NCBI RefSeq assembly: GCF_000382205.1
Contig: NZ_KB907793.1
Span: 124,001-188,000, forward strand
Direction: 5' to 3'
Source: Dyadobacter beijingensis DSM 21582
GTDB taxonomy: Bacteria; Bacteroidota; Bacteroidia; Cytophagales; Spirosomataceae
DNA length: 64,000 bases
Under the pieces are notes generated by a model. That model searched no databases and was not told where the DNA came from. It was given only the letters and a program-made list of their open reading frames with translations. Positions 1-8,918 of the stretch are shown piece after piece (position 1 is the stretch's first letter; the number at the start of each line of letters is the position of its first letter). Both the position numbers and the translations under genes were made by a program.

Positions 1-1317
1 GTACTAAATGCCAGCACAGTAGGGAACGGCACTGTTGTCAATATAAGTACCACTGGTAATGGCAGAGGTGTGCTGAGTTCTACGGGCGCGGGTATTGCTG
101 TACATGGCATCACCAACAACCAGACATCAGCGGGTATATTGGGCAATAACAGTGGTGCGGGGGAGGCCGTTGTGGGCCTCACTACCAGCGACATTGCAGG
201 TGCGGTAGTCGGCCGTAATGATGGGGCAGGATATGGGGTAAGGGGATTTATAGCAACGAACACCAGCGGCACGGCCATCGCCGTTTATGGACAGGTGGGG
301 ATAAACAGCAGTACCGGTCGGGCCGGCCGTTTTCAGAATTATAACGCCGCTAATACCACAGCTAATACGCTGGAGGTAGAAACGAATGGTAACGGGAATC
401 CTGATAATACGCAAGGTAATGCTGCCTCTTTCCTGGTGGATAATACCAACAGCGTGGCAGCAGCGGTGAGAGGAGAGGTGACAAGTACGCTCAGCAGTTT
501 CGGTGCAGCGGGACTGTTTGGGGTTTCCTCGGGTACCGGGGGCTTTGCAGGTCTGTTCCATGCGTCGAACCCCGCTGGCAATGGCCCGGCCCTGGTAGCG
601 ATAGCAGACGGTCATGGTAATGGCGTAACCGCCAATGCAGGCATCGAAGGACATGGCGTAGAAGCTACCGCAGACGGGACCGGCAATGCGGTTTTTGCCT
701 GGACGCCCAGTTTCAGTAATGGCAAAGCAGCTCAGTTTGTAAATTATAATACTGCCAATACAAAACCGGTGCTTACCGCTGAAACACACAGCAACGGCAA
801 TATTGCGTTGTTTAAAAGCGGAAACCCTGCTACTGTAAATGTAGCACGTATCGATGCTAATGGAAAGGGTTTTTTTAATGGCGGTACGCAGAGCAGCGGG
901 GCCGACCTGGCAGAAGCTTTTGACGTGATAAGCGAAGTGTCTGAATATGAGCCGGGAGATATTTTAAGCATTGCCACTACGAAGGACCGGACCGTGGAAA
1001 AAAGCAATGGAGCCTACTCTTCCCTGGTATTGGGCGTGTATGCAACGAAGCCTGGTGTTTTGCTTACCGAAGAGAATATCGACAGCAACCTGTCCGGAAA
1101 AGTGCCTTTGGGTGTGGTGGGCGTCATCCCGACCAAGGTATGCAAAGAGGGTGGTGCTATTCTGCGGGGAGATTTACTCGTTACTTCAACCATCCCCGGT
1201 GTCGCTATGAAAGCCGATCCGGCCAGGGTAAAACCCGGACAAATTATAGGTAAGGCTTTGCAAAATTTTGATGATGACCGGATTGGTAAAATCAATGTGT
1301 TTGTAAACATTAAATAA
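1..1317 (+). CDS. Repetitive beta-rich surface or fibre-like protein, 5' end outside window
   Basis: The frame is open from the first base, so the N-terminus is missing; a GTG at 70 is only an internal codon. The visible ~438 residues are Gly/Asn/Thr-rich short repeats of the kind G-x-A-V-x-G, as in beta-solenoid or fibre-like proteins. Two related blocks carry a motif like AxFxNYNxANT (near nt 330 and 733). The last ~140 residues form a distinct, less repetitive domain starting at a GADLAEAFD segment, followed by EPGD and LGVYATKPGVL. This layout resembles C-terminal domains that cap trimeric fibres, some of which self-cleave, but that assignment is by resemblance only. No T9SS sorting domain is seen. 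The small secreted protein gene starts 21 bp downstream and may be cotranscribed. Function unknown. Confidence 0.75.
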   Translation, partial: VLNASTVGNGTVVNISTTGNGRGVLSSTGAGIAVHGITNNQTSAGILGNNSGAGEAVVGLTTSDIAGAVVGRNDGAGYGVRGFIATNTSGTAIAVYGQVGINSSTGRAGRFQNYNAANTTANTLEVETNGNGNPDNTQGNAASFLVDNTNSVAAAVRGEVTSTLSSFGAAGLFGVSSGTGGFAGLFHASNPAGNGPALVAIADGHGNGVTANAGIEGHGVEATADGTGNAVFAWTPSFSNGKAAQFVNYNTANTKPVLTAETHSNGNIALFKSGNPATVNVARIDANGKGFFNGGTQSSGADLAEAFDVISEVSEYEPGDILSIATTKDRTVEKSNGAYSSLVLGVYATKPGVLLTEENIDSNLSGKVPLGVVGVIPTKVCKEGGAILRGDLLVTSTIPGVAMKADPARVKPGQIIGKALQNFDDDRIGKINVFVNIK

Positions 1318-1338
1318 AACCTTAATCAACCCAATAGT

Positions 1339-1707
1339 ATGAAACCTTATCTGATCATTTTTGCCATACTTCTGACAGGAACAGCAGCGAAAGCCCAATC
1401 TGCCTTTAAAACCAATGAAAGTATTTCGCGCCAGTTACGAAACGGCACAGCTCCCGGCCTTGTTTACGGCAAAGCGGAGTCCGTCAAAAAAGAAACACCC
1501 ACCGGACCCGTCAGTGTGGAAAGTTCTGGTAAATACATCAGAAATAACGCACTACCGGGGGAAATATCCGAACCGAAAACGCCCGCAGCGAAACGTCAAA
1601 CCGATTTGTCCGGACCAACTAAACCGGCCGTAACCCTGGCAAGTGACAAGCCTGCGGAGAGATTTGCCCCGGTTGAAAAAGTGGTGCCGCCCAAGAGTGA
1701 ACAATAG
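1339..1707 (+). CDS. Small secreted hypothetical protein
   Basis: This 122-residue protein begins with a clear signal peptide (MKPYLIIFAILLTGTAAKAQ), so it is probably exported to the periplasm or surface. The mature part is short, hydrophilic and rich in Lys, Pro, Glu and Ser, with no recognisable domain. It looks disordered, ending in a Lys/Pro/Val/Glu-rich tail. It starts 21 bp after the stop of the repetitive surface protein, so the two are likely one transcript and may act together, for instance as an accessory of the fibre-like protein. I do not recognise the family. Confidence 0.6.
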   Translation: MKPYLIIFAILLTGTAAKAQSAFKTNESISRQLRNGTAPGLVYGKAESVKKETPTGPVSVESSGKYIRNNALPGEISEPKTPAAKRQTDLSGPTKPAVTLASDKPAERFAPVEKVVPPKSEQ

Positions 1708-1794
1708 CTAAATCCCGAACCAATGGCGTCTGAAAATGACAGGCCAGGGCAGTACATTTTTACGGAGATAAAGCAGCTTTGCAAAAAAATACCC

Positions 1795-1826
1795 CGTAAC
1801 CGGACACCAGCGTCCGGTTGCGGACA
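1795..1826. promoter_or_regulatory. Palindromic site upstream of the FtsX permease
   Basis: An 8-bp perfect inverted repeat (AACCGGAC at 1798-1805, GTCCGGTT at 1812-1819, 6-nt spacer) overlaps a second palindrome, GTCCG-N4-CGGAC at 1812-1825. The result is two copies of a GTCCG(G)-type half site facing each other, about 115-140 bp upstream of the permease start. The spacing and symmetry suit a dimeric activator or enhancer site. There is no T-tract, so a terminator for the upstream gene is less likely. I could not find a convincing -24/-12 promoter between it and the gene. Confidence 0.4.
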
Positions 1827-1939
1827 CTAAATCTCACAGGTTGCTAATTAGTACGTTGTTTGTCAGTCGATTAGCTTGGTAAATGCTTTGAGCATGTTAT
1901 TTTAGGCAAAAGTTTCGAGTACTCGTCCATGTAACTACC

Positions 1940-4387
1940 ATGCTAAAATCCTACCTGAAAATTGCCCTGCGCAGCCTGCACAAAAACAGGTTGTTTTCCA
2001 TCATCAATGTAGCTGGACTGGCACTTGGGATTGCCGCTTTCATGCTCATTTTTGAATACGTGGCCTTTGAAAAAAGTGTGAACGTCTTTCACACAAACCT
2101 GCCTTCGCTGTACCGGATGCTGGAAGACCGGCCTTCCGGGGATATGTATGTACAAATGGCGCCAGCGGTTGGGCCATTGGTTAAAAAGGAATTCAGCGAA
2201 GTCAAAGCCTATTGCCGCGTCGCGGATGGTGCCGCCAATGGAATTGTGACGATCGGATCGCGGGGGAAAAACAGCCCGGCAGGGACATTCCGGGAGGAGC
2301 GGATGGCATACGCCGACGGAAGCTTCTTTTCTCTTTTTACCTTCCCGCTTTTGTCGGGAAATGCCGCTTCCGCCATTGCGGCGCCCAACACCGTGGCCTT
2401 GGCGGCCTCCACCGCGAAGAAGTATTTCGGGCCGGAAAATGCGGTGGGCAAAACGCTGACGGTCAATAATCAGTTTGGCAAAACTTTGTATACCGTCACG
2501 GCAGTCTTTGCCGACATGCCTAAGAATTCAGACTTGGAATTTGACATTATCCTTTCCCTTCAAACCCTGGCCAACCCCGCCAATCTGAATGGAAACGGTT
2601 GGGCGCGACTCGACGGATTCGACGGGGCATACGTGACTACTTTCCTGCAACTCGCCGGCCACAGCAGCGGAAAATTGCTGGAATCCAAAATCAATACATT
2701 AAAACAAAAGCTGGATGCCCAGGACAAAAGCAAATACCTGCTGCAACCGATGTCGACCATGCATTTGGGCACTTCGACGGACGATCCTTATGTGACTGCC
2801 GGAAGTCTTTCCTTCGTATACCTGCTGAGCGGCATCGCGGTGTTGATTTTGGTGATCGCGTGGTTCAATTACATTAACCTTTCTACGGCTGCTTCATTGA
2901 AAAGGGCGCGGGAAGTCGGGGTGAGAAAGGTGGTCGGGGCGGGGAAGTTCCAGCTGATCGGCCAGTTCCTGGGCGAGTCATTTTTGCTCAATATCATTGG
3001 TTTTGCAGTTGCCATTGTATTGGTGCTTTGCATTCAGAAAACGTATAATGATTTCACGCAGAAGGACTTGTCGCTTTCAAGCCTGTTTGCGCAGCCTTCC
3101 TGGATGCTGGCGCTCGCACTGCTGATCCTGGGCGCATTCTTGTCGGGCAGTTATGTGGCATTTTCTGTGACTTCGCTGCCGCCCGTGCAGATATTGAAAG
3201 GGATGTCCGGCCTTAAATTGAATGCAGGAAAAGAAAATTGGCTGCGCAAAGTGCTGGTGGTAGCCCAATTCAGCGTGTCGGTGATTTTGATAGTAGCCAC
3301 GCTGGTACTTTACAAACAGCTCCAATTCATGCAAAATAAAGACCTGGGCTTTAAAGCCGAACAGCGGCTGGTAATCAATGGCCCCGACCTGGGCGATCCC
3401 AAGTTGCTGGAAAACAGCTCGGCAATGCTTGATCATCAGATAGATGCATTGCCATACGTGAAAGCGTTTTCCCACACCGGCATTGTTCCGGGAAACTACT
3501 ACTCCTTCAACGCTTCGGGCATTGTCAAACAAGGTGAGAAGGCGGACCGGGACAAAAAAGGCTATGCAATGGGCATTATCGACGACCGTTATCTGACAGT
3601 CTTCGACATTCCGCTGGCAGCAGGCCGCAATTTCACCGTGCGCGAAGCAGAACTCGCCTGGGAAAAAAGCGGAAAGCTGATGGTCAACGAAGCCGCTGCC
3701 CGGCAACTTGGTTTTTCGTCGCCGCAGAAAGCAGTAGGCGCACTGGTCAGTTGGGGGCAGCCTTTTGAAATTGTAGGTGTGGTGAAAGACTACAATCATC
3801 AGGGACTGCAAAAAGCCATCGACCCGATCATTTTCATGCCGCGCCGCTCAGGCGGACGATTGGTGCTCGAAGTTGCTGCCGCCAATATGCCGAAGCAATT
3901 GCGCGAGCTCGAAGCACTCTACAAAGCTGCCTACCCAGGCAATCCTTTCGAATATTTTTTTGCAGACCAAAAGTATAACGAGCAATACAACACGGAGCGG
4001 CAATACAGCCAGGTATTCGGCATTGCATCGCTGCTCGCTATTTTCATCGCTTGTCTCGGCCTGTTTGGATTGGCCAGCTTCATGACAGAGCAGCGTACCA
4101 AAGAGATAGGGGTCCGGAAAGTACTCGGTGCCAGCATTTCGGGCATTTTGGCGTTGGTATCCAGGGATTTTTTGCGGTTGGTGATCATCTCCATTCTCAT
4201 CGCCTGCCCCATTGCCGGATATCTGATGAAGAACTGGCTGGCTGATTTTGCATACCAAACCGAGCTCAGCTGGTGGATGTTTGCAAGTGCCGGCGGGCTA
4301 GTCATTTTGATTGCGCTGCTTACCGTTGGATCGCAAAGCCTGAAAGCTGCATTGATGAATCCGGTGAAATCGCTGAGAACGGAATAA
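1940..4387 (+). CDS. ABC transporter permease, FtsX/MacB type
   Basis: This 815-residue membrane protein has the duplicated layout common in Bacteroidota FtsX-like permeases. It has an N-terminal TM helix (~20-40), a MacB-type periplasmic domain (~45-285), and a block of TM helices with the FtsX signature (~290-410, containing KRAREVGVRKVVGA). A further TM helix (~435), a second periplasmic domain (~455-690) and a second FtsX block (~695-805, with RTKEIGVRKVLGA) follow. Such permeases pair with a MacB/LolD-type ATPase in mechanotransmission-type ABC systems that act across the periplasm on efflux or envelope substrates. No ATPase gene lies next to it, so its partner must be encoded elsewhere. 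The start at 1940 gives the standard MLKSYLKIALRSLHKNRLFS opening. Confidence 0.93.
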   Translation: MLKSYLKIALRSLHKNRLFSIINVAGLALGIAAFMLIFEYVAFEKSVNVFHTNLPSLYRMLEDRPSGDMYVQMAPAVGPLVKKEFSEVKAYCRVADGAANGIVTIGSRGKNSPAGTFREERMAYADGSFFSLFTFPLLSGNAASAIAAPNTVALAASTAKKYFGPENAVGKTLTVNNQFGKTLYTVTAVFADMPKNSDLEFDIILSLQTLANPANLNGNGWARLDGFDGAYVTTFLQLAGHSSGKLLESKINTLKQKLDAQDKSKYLLQPMSTMHLGTSTDDPYVTAGSLSFVYLLSGIAVLILVIAWFNYINLSTAASLKRAREVGVRKVVGAGKFQLIGQFLGESFLLNIIGFAVAIVLVLCIQKTYNDFTQKDLSLSSLFAQPSWMLALALLILGAFLSGSYVAFSVTSLPPVQILKGMSGLKLNAGKENWLRKVLVVAQFSVSVILIVATLVLYKQLQFMQNKDLGFKAEQRLVINGPDLGDPKLLENSSAMLDHQIDALPYVKAFSHTGIVPGNYYSFNASGIVKQGEKADRDKKGYAMGIIDDRYLTVFDIPLAAGRNFTVREAELAWEKSGKLMVNEAAARQLGFSSPQKAVGALVSWGQPFEIVGVVKDYNHQGLQKAIDPIIFMPRRSGGRLVLEVAAANMPKQLRELEALYKAAYPGNPFEYFFADQKYNEQYNTERQYSQVFGIASLLAIFIACLGLFGLASFMTEQRTKEIGVRKVLGASISGILALVSRDFLRLVIISILIACPIAGYLMKNWLADFAYQTELSWWMFASAGGLVILIALLTVGSQSLKAALMNPVKSLRTE

Positions 4388-4464
4388 CGGCTATGACAGC
4401 TGCAATTCGGCAAATCTTTAAGCGAATCGGTATCGTTTGAGGCAAATCCTGCTTTTTTACCCTT

Positions 4465-5883
4465 TCACTCTGAAATCTTGTCGATCATTCCATTAAAAAT
4501 AAAATAATGAAATGGCAGCACGGCATACCAGTACAACCTTCCACTCAGGCCTAGTGGCCGGAACGTGGCAGTTTGCCTGATCTCGTCGCCGTCGATGCAG
4601 AATTCGAGCCATGCCTCGCCGGGCAGTTTCATTTCCGCGTATAAAAGCAAGCGCCGCTCGGTTTTGCTGGCGTAGATCACCCTCCAAAAGTCAAGCGTAT
4701 CACCAGCGGCCACCTCATTCGTATTTTTCCTGCCGCGGTTCAGGCCAACCCCGCCGAAGAGTTTGTCGAGAACACCGCGGAATTGCCATAACCAATCCGC
4801 GTAGTACCAGCCAGATTTGCCACCAATGGCGAATATCCTGTCGGTGGAGCGAGACACGTCGGCGGCCTTTCTTGTTTTCTTATCCTGGTAAACACCGAAT
4901 TGCGGCGGCCGAAGTTGTTTGTCAATCATTTTCGTTGAATAAATGCTCCCCCAGGCGTCTTTCCAACTGGACAGCACCATGTTTTGCTCTATTTTATCAA
5001 AAGCGATCCGGATAGCTTGCTGGTAACTGACAGGCTGAATGCCTAAACGCCCGTTCAGTTCATTTTCCCGTGCCACGACATCCACACTCATGCTGTCTAC
5101 CAGATTTTTGGCAAGCACATAGGATGTCGAAGTGACCAGATAAAGCCAGTAGGACGATAATCGGGGCGTCATTACGGGCACGGTGAAGATGTGCCTTCGC
5201 AAGCCGCGTGCTTTTGCGAAACCGAGCAGCATTTCCTTATAGGTAAGGATATCGGGACCATATATATCAAAATGCTTATCGTACGTGAATTCCTGCAACA
5301 AAACAGATGACAGCAGCTCGATTACATTACGGATAGAGATGGGTTGGCAGCGGGTATGAAGCCATTTGGGGGCGATCATCACCGGAAGCTTTTCGACCAG
5401 GTCCCGGATGATTTCGAAAGAGGCGCTGCCGGAACCTACTATGATCCCGGCCCGAAGACTTGTAAGCGGCACGCGGCCGGAGGCTAAAACCTCTTCTACT
5501 TTTTTTCTAGATGAAAGGTGCACGGAAAGTTTCACATCATTGATTATCCCACCCAGAAATATACACTGGCGCGCCGCAGTCCGGTCGATTGCCCGGATGA
5601 AATTGCGGGCAGATTTTTCTTCACTTTGTGAGAATTCGCCTGCCGTGGACATGGAGTGTACCAGGTAATATGCGACGTCGATATCATCTGGAATTGCGCC
5701 GAGCGTATCCTGGTTAAGCAAATCAATTTCAATCACGTCCAACGTGTCCTGTGTGCCAAACCTGCTCTTATCAAATCGGGATTGGTCGCGGACAGCGCAA
5801 ATAACGTGATGCCCGTTTTCCAGCAGCACCGGCAGCAAACGCTGGCCAATATACCCCGTGGCTCCTGTTAGCAAAATCTTCAT
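4465..5883 (-). CDS. NAD(P)-binding SDR/epimerase-like protein with DUF2867 domain
   Basis: This 472-residue protein opens with the dinucleotide-binding motif GATGYIGQRLLPVLLENGH of the NAD(P)-binding, NmrA/epimerase-like SDR family. It has a typical Rossmann domain over ~1-280 and a C-terminal region (~320-472) matching the DUF2867 layout found fused to such domains. The segment YYLVHSMST near residue 92 replaces the classical YxxxK catalytic arrangement, as is usual in this atypical group. The physiological substrate is unknown. It is convergent with the FtsX permease, with a 77-bp gap. On its own strand the next gene upstream is the degenerate receiver protein, 85 bp away, so cotranscription is possible but not shown. 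Confidence 0.9.
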   Translation of the reverse strand: MKILLTGATGYIGQRLLPVLLENGHHVICAVRDQSRFDKSRFGTQDTLDVIEIDLLNQDTLGAIPDDIDVAYYLVHSMSTAGEFSQSEEKSARNFIRAIDRTAARQCIFLGGIINDVKLSVHLSSRKKVEEVLASGRVPLTSLRAGIIVGSGSASFEIIRDLVEKLPVMIAPKWLHTRCQPISIRNVIELLSSVLLQEFTYDKHFDIYGPDILTYKEMLLGFAKARGLRRHIFTVPVMTPRLSSYWLYLVTSTSYVLAKNLVDSMSVDVVARENELNGRLGIQPVSYQQAIRIAFDKIEQNMVLSSWKDAWGSIYSTKMIDKQLRPPQFGVYQDKKTRKAADVSRSTDRIFAIGGKSGWYYADWLWQFRGVLDKLFGGVGLNRGRKNTNEVAAGDTLDFWRVIYASKTERRLLLYAEMKLPGEAWLEFCIDGDEIRQTATFRPLGLSGRLYWYAVLPFHYFIFNGMIDKISE

Positions 5884-5968
5884 ATGATGTCGTTTCCCCT
5901 TATATGGGATGCTTAGCTAACGGTGGATAAAATTATTGTGCTAGCGCCATCAGGGATGGGAACGAAGG

Positions 5969-6358
5969 CTATTGCAAACCTGGCGATCGGCCCATGCGGA
6001 GGGCGGTTTCCAGGCATCTGGTCAGTTCATCGGTTGAGGCTTGTTTCGATATGTGGGCGAAGACGCCCATCTCCTGGAGTTGATCGATGCTCTGTTCGGG
6101 CATGTTGCCTGCGTAGATAATTAATTTGCTGTCAGGGAATTGTCGGCGGATTCTGGCGATGTCGGCAGGTTCGATCCGCTCGTGGTCTGGATCAAAGCCC
6201 AGCATTGTAATGGACATGACTTTTCGCAATAATGAGGCGGGAAGTGAATATCTGCAACCTGCTTCGAAAAGCTTGATTTTGGGGAAACGCGGCTCGATAA
6301 GCAGTTTCAAGCCAATCCGTAGCAGCGGTTGGCGGTCGATGATTAAGAGATTTTCCAT
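5969..6358 (-). CDS. Receiver-like protein lacking acceptor Asp and output domain
   Basis: This 129-residue protein starts MENLLIIDRQPLLRIGLKLL, the beta1/alpha1 pattern of a NarL-type receiver. The segment that should hold the phospho-acceptor (after beta3) reads SITMLGFDPDH, with Gly where Asp is expected. The acidic pair is reduced to one Asp. A Lys-containing HISKQAS segment sits at the usual beta5 position. No helix-turn-helix follows, and no HTH remnant is visible downstream. It belongs with the proteins at 12171 and 22069, which share the same opening and the same lost acceptor. It lies next to the LytTR regulator on the same strand, 136 bp downstream. A pseudo-receiver acting through protein contacts is plausible but not demonstrated. 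Confidence 0.65.
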   Translation of the reverse strand: MENLLIIDRQPLLRIGLKLLIEPRFPKIKLFEAGCRYSLPASLLRKVMSITMLGFDPDHERIEPADIARIRRQFPDSKLIIYAGNMPEQSIDQLQEMGVFAHISKQASTDELTRCLETALRMGRSPGLQ

Positions 6359-6378
6359 GAATAACTACGATGAGAGTG

Positions 6379-6407
6379 TTGAAATTAACTGACTACTTGA
6401 AGTTAAC
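6379..6407. promoter_or_regulatory. Direct repeat TTGAARTTAAC upstream of the pseudo-receiver gene
   Basis: TTGAAATTAAC (6379-6389) and TTGAAGTTAAC (6397-6407) are direct repeats with one mismatch, 18 bp start to start, 21-49 bp upstream of the start at 6358. LytTR regulators bind pairs of short direct repeats, usually about two helical turns apart, and a LytTR gene is adjacent. The spacing here is a little short, so this is only a candidate operator. Confidence 0.3.
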
Positions 6408-6494
6408 CTCCCGCACTCTCTCTTCAAATACGCAATCGTGCAGCCGCATTGATGGGTTAGCGAACCGACAATACCGATTAGGGAACGTCGCTAC

Positions 6495-7235
6495 TCAGAT
6501 TCTGAACCAATCGAAAATATCCGGTTTTTTGTCGCGTGATATAGGGATCAGCTCCGAGGTGCGCATCAACAAATATCCTCCGTCGCGCACGAGGACCTTG
6601 TCTACGTAGACAGTATTGATCAGGTACGACCGGTGCGGCCGGATAAACCCGAAAGGTATAAGCTGGTGCTCATAGTGTTTCAGGGTTTTGGATGATAGAA
6701 GCCTGCTGCCGTCGGTGAAGTGGAACATAGAGTAATTATCCACGCCCATAACCAGCGTAATCTGGTTGACTGCGACCAGGTTGATGCTTTCAGAGGTGGG
6801 AATGGAAATCTTGTTGAGCTGGCTGGAAAGCAATTCGCCAAAACTGGGCCTCGGTTGCGGGGCTGCATGCACTTGTTTTTGTCGTCCGATAAACTTGATA
6901 ATCGTTTGAAGCAACTCTTGCTCTTTTACAGGTTTAAGGATATAGTCGAATACCTGCTGCTTGATGGCCGTGATGGAATATTCCGTAAATGCAGTGACGT
7001 AAACGATCGGGATATCGAGGTTTTTAATATTCTCAAGCAGATCGATGCCGTTCAGGAGCGGCATCTGGATGTCCAGGAACAGGATGTCGGGCGCCTTTTC
7101 CCAAATGGCTTTGCAGCCCAGGACCGGACTGTTGAAGCACTCGATTTGAGCAAAATGATCCGTCAAGTCGAGTATTTTCGCTTTCAACAGCTCCGCAGAT
7201 CTCGGTTCGTCATCGATAATGTAAGCTGTTCCCAT
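6495..7235 (-). CDS. LytTR-family response regulator
   Basis: This is a 246-residue DNA-binding regulator. The receiver domain (~1-120) has the acidic pair (IIDDEP), acceptor Asp55 in DILFLDIQMP, the conserved Thr/Ala region YVTAFTEYS and Lys in DYILKPV. The C-terminal half (~145-246) is a LytTR domain with the SKTLKHYE and FIRPHRSYLIN segments. It lies 3 bp downstream of a LytS/YehU-like sensor kinase, and the two form a standard operon. All receiver residues needed for phosphorylation are present, in contrast to its partner kinase, which appears catalytically damaged. The target is unknown; the direct repeat at 6379-6407 is a candidate. Confidence 0.93.
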   Translation of the reverse strand: MGTAYIIDDEPRSAELLKAKILDLTDHFAQIECFNSPVLGCKAIWEKAPDILFLDIQMPLLNGIDLLENIKNLDIPIVYVTAFTEYSITAIKQQVFDYILKPVKEQELLQTIIKFIGRQKQVHAAPQPRPSFGELLSSQLNKISIPTSESINLVAVNQITLVMGVDNYSMFHFTDGSRLLSSKTLKHYEHQLIPFGFIRPHRSYLINTVYVDKVLVRDGGYLLMRTSELIPISRDKKPDIFDWFRI

Positions 7236-7238
7236 ATT

Positions 7239-8918
7239 TCAGATCGTTATAACAGGCAGGACAAGCTCTACCACGGTCCCTTTACATATGTGTCCTTTGT
7301 CGGTAATGTCGATCCTGGCATTGACCTGATATACATCCGACATAATTTCCAGCCGTTTCCTGGTGAGTGACAGGCCAAAATGACTTCGTCCGGCGGCTTG
7401 TGTGTGGCCAGGTCCGGAAGTTGATCCGATGCCGACGCCATTGTCATCAATCTTTATAGTCAAAAGGTTGTCGGATGAGGCAAGGATGAGCTGGATCATG
7501 CCCTGGGGCGACTTTTCTATCACCAACCGGAGCAGATCGCTGAAATCGAACAGCACCTTTCGGGCTGATTTGCAATTATTTACATACAGGAAGGAGTCGA
7601 TCAGGTTCAGGCAGTTGAAGATGAAGTGCGGATTAAGGCTTTTCTGCACGACCGACATTTCTGCTTCGTATGCCTTTGCTTTTAAATCGACTCTTTCCTG
7701 GTAAATCTGATGCTCGCGCTTGGTAAATGCCGCGATGATAAAAAGATTGCTGACACCCACGCCCAAAAGCATAGGAAACGCTTGCTGGACTTCATACCCC
7801 GTCTGTTGCTGGTTATATGTAGCAAGTACCAGCACGAATCCGGCAAAAACAAAGCAGATCAGGCATACCAGGCCCAGCACAATGATCCGGAAAGCGCCGG
7901 TAATTTCGCTTCGGATACGGACCAGGTGCAATGCCAGCAGGCCTATGATGATCGTAGCGGCCACCATACAGGTGTTGTTGACCAGGTAATAGCGTGGAGT
8001 AAAGTGTATCGCAATCGGGGAAAGAACGGCCACGACGCCCGACGATACCGCGAGCTTGCCGATTACTTTTTTGCTGAAAGCGGCAAATTTGCCCGACCGA
8101 TAGAAAAATTGGATCGACAATAGCAGGCAGGACATACTTAAAAAGAGAAAGAACTTGTCCAGATAAATGCCGATCAGCGGGTTTTTTAATGGCCAGTCGT
8201 CGATGTTGACCGGATACTGATAGTAAAGCAGGATAAAAAAAAGCAGGAATAGCGTATGTCCGCCGGCATGAAACGCATAGGCTGGGTCCCGCGATAGCGC
8301 GTACTTCATTAAAAGCAGCACGATCGTGGTAACCGATATTCCAAAAAAAGGAAGCGAGATTTTGGGATACGTCTCCGCCGAGGCTTTGAATGCAGATAGC
8401 CACGCGACCAGTTGAGGTGCTGACACAAGATCCGCTCGCAACTCAGAAAAACAATAATTGTTCTGCTTGTGGCAGACGGCTATAAACGCGGTAGTCGAAT
8501 CGTCGGGAAATTGGTCGAAAAGCCTTACAAACGCCCTTTGCGGTTCATGGCCACCATCTGCTACCACATATTTTCCAGCCGAGCGGATCTTCCGCCAGGC
8601 ATTGTGTTCCCTTCGAAAAAGTTGAATGCGATCCTGATAACCGGTGATCAGAAAGTTGCGTGCAGAATCGGACAGAAGTACCTGATAAGGAATGTAAATG
8701 CAAACGGACGTCCCGGGAGAGAAGAGGCGCGTGTCGGCATGGGTGCTATATTTTCCCTTCGATAACAGCAAAAGTGTGTTTGAAATGCTCACCTGATTCA
8801 GCGGCTGGCCGTATACATAAGCCACCCCGCGGGGCATTTTGGGCAGTACGATCCCGGCCGCGGCAACTCTTCCGCTCCCTCCGACAACCGATAAGAGTAG
8901 TAAAATCCGAAGAAACAT
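7239..8918 (-). CDS. LytS/YehU-like sensor kinase with internal deletion
   Basis: This is a 559-residue membrane sensor. It has a signal peptide, an extracytoplasmic domain (~25-190) and about seven TM helices (~195-400), the 7TMR-DISM arrangement, then a His_kinase domain with LNPHFIFNCLN and phospho-acceptor His431. After the RLVIEKS segment the sequence jumps directly to GMIQLILASSDN and the DNGVGIG box. In this family about 70-80 residues normally lie there: the end of the dimerisation helix, the conserved elongated segment, and the N-box (NAIWHGL-like) that binds Mg-ATP. The frame is kept across the junction (around nt 7495-7510). The protein therefore probably cannot bind ATP normally. 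Expression and membrane sensing could remain. It is followed 3 bp later by the LytTR regulator. Confidence 0.85.
   Translation of the reverse strand: MFLRILLLLSVVGGSGRVAAAGIVLPKMPRGVAYVYGQPLNQVSISNTLLLLSKGKYSTHADTRLFSPGTSVCIYIPYQVLLSDSARNFLITGYQDRIQLFRREHNAWRKIRSAGKYVVADGGHEPQRAFVRLFDQFPDDSTTAFIAVCHKQNNYCFSELRADLVSAPQLVAWLSAFKASAETYPKISLPFFGISVTTIVLLLMKYALSRDPAYAFHAGGHTLFLLFFILLYYQYPVNIDDWPLKNPLIGIYLDKFFLFLSMSCLLLSIQFFYRSGKFAAFSKKVIGKLAVSSGVVAVLSPIAIHFTPRYYLVNNTCMVAATIIIGLLALHLVRIRSEITGAFRIIVLGLVCLICFVFAGFVLVLATYNQQQTGYEVQQAFPMLLGVGVSNLFIIAAFTKREHQIYQERVDLKAKAYEAEMSVVQKSLNPHFIFNCLNLIDSFLYVNNCKSARKVLFDFSDLLRLVIEKSPQGMIQLILASSDNLLTIKIDDNGVGIGSTSGPGHTQAAGRSHFGLSLTRKRLEIMSDVYQVNARIDITDKGHICKGTVVELVLPVITI

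Noticed and set aside
1875..1895. Sigma-54 promoter before the FtsX permease
   Set aside because: The GG and GC pairs there are 12 bases apart rather than 10, and the -12 element does not match.
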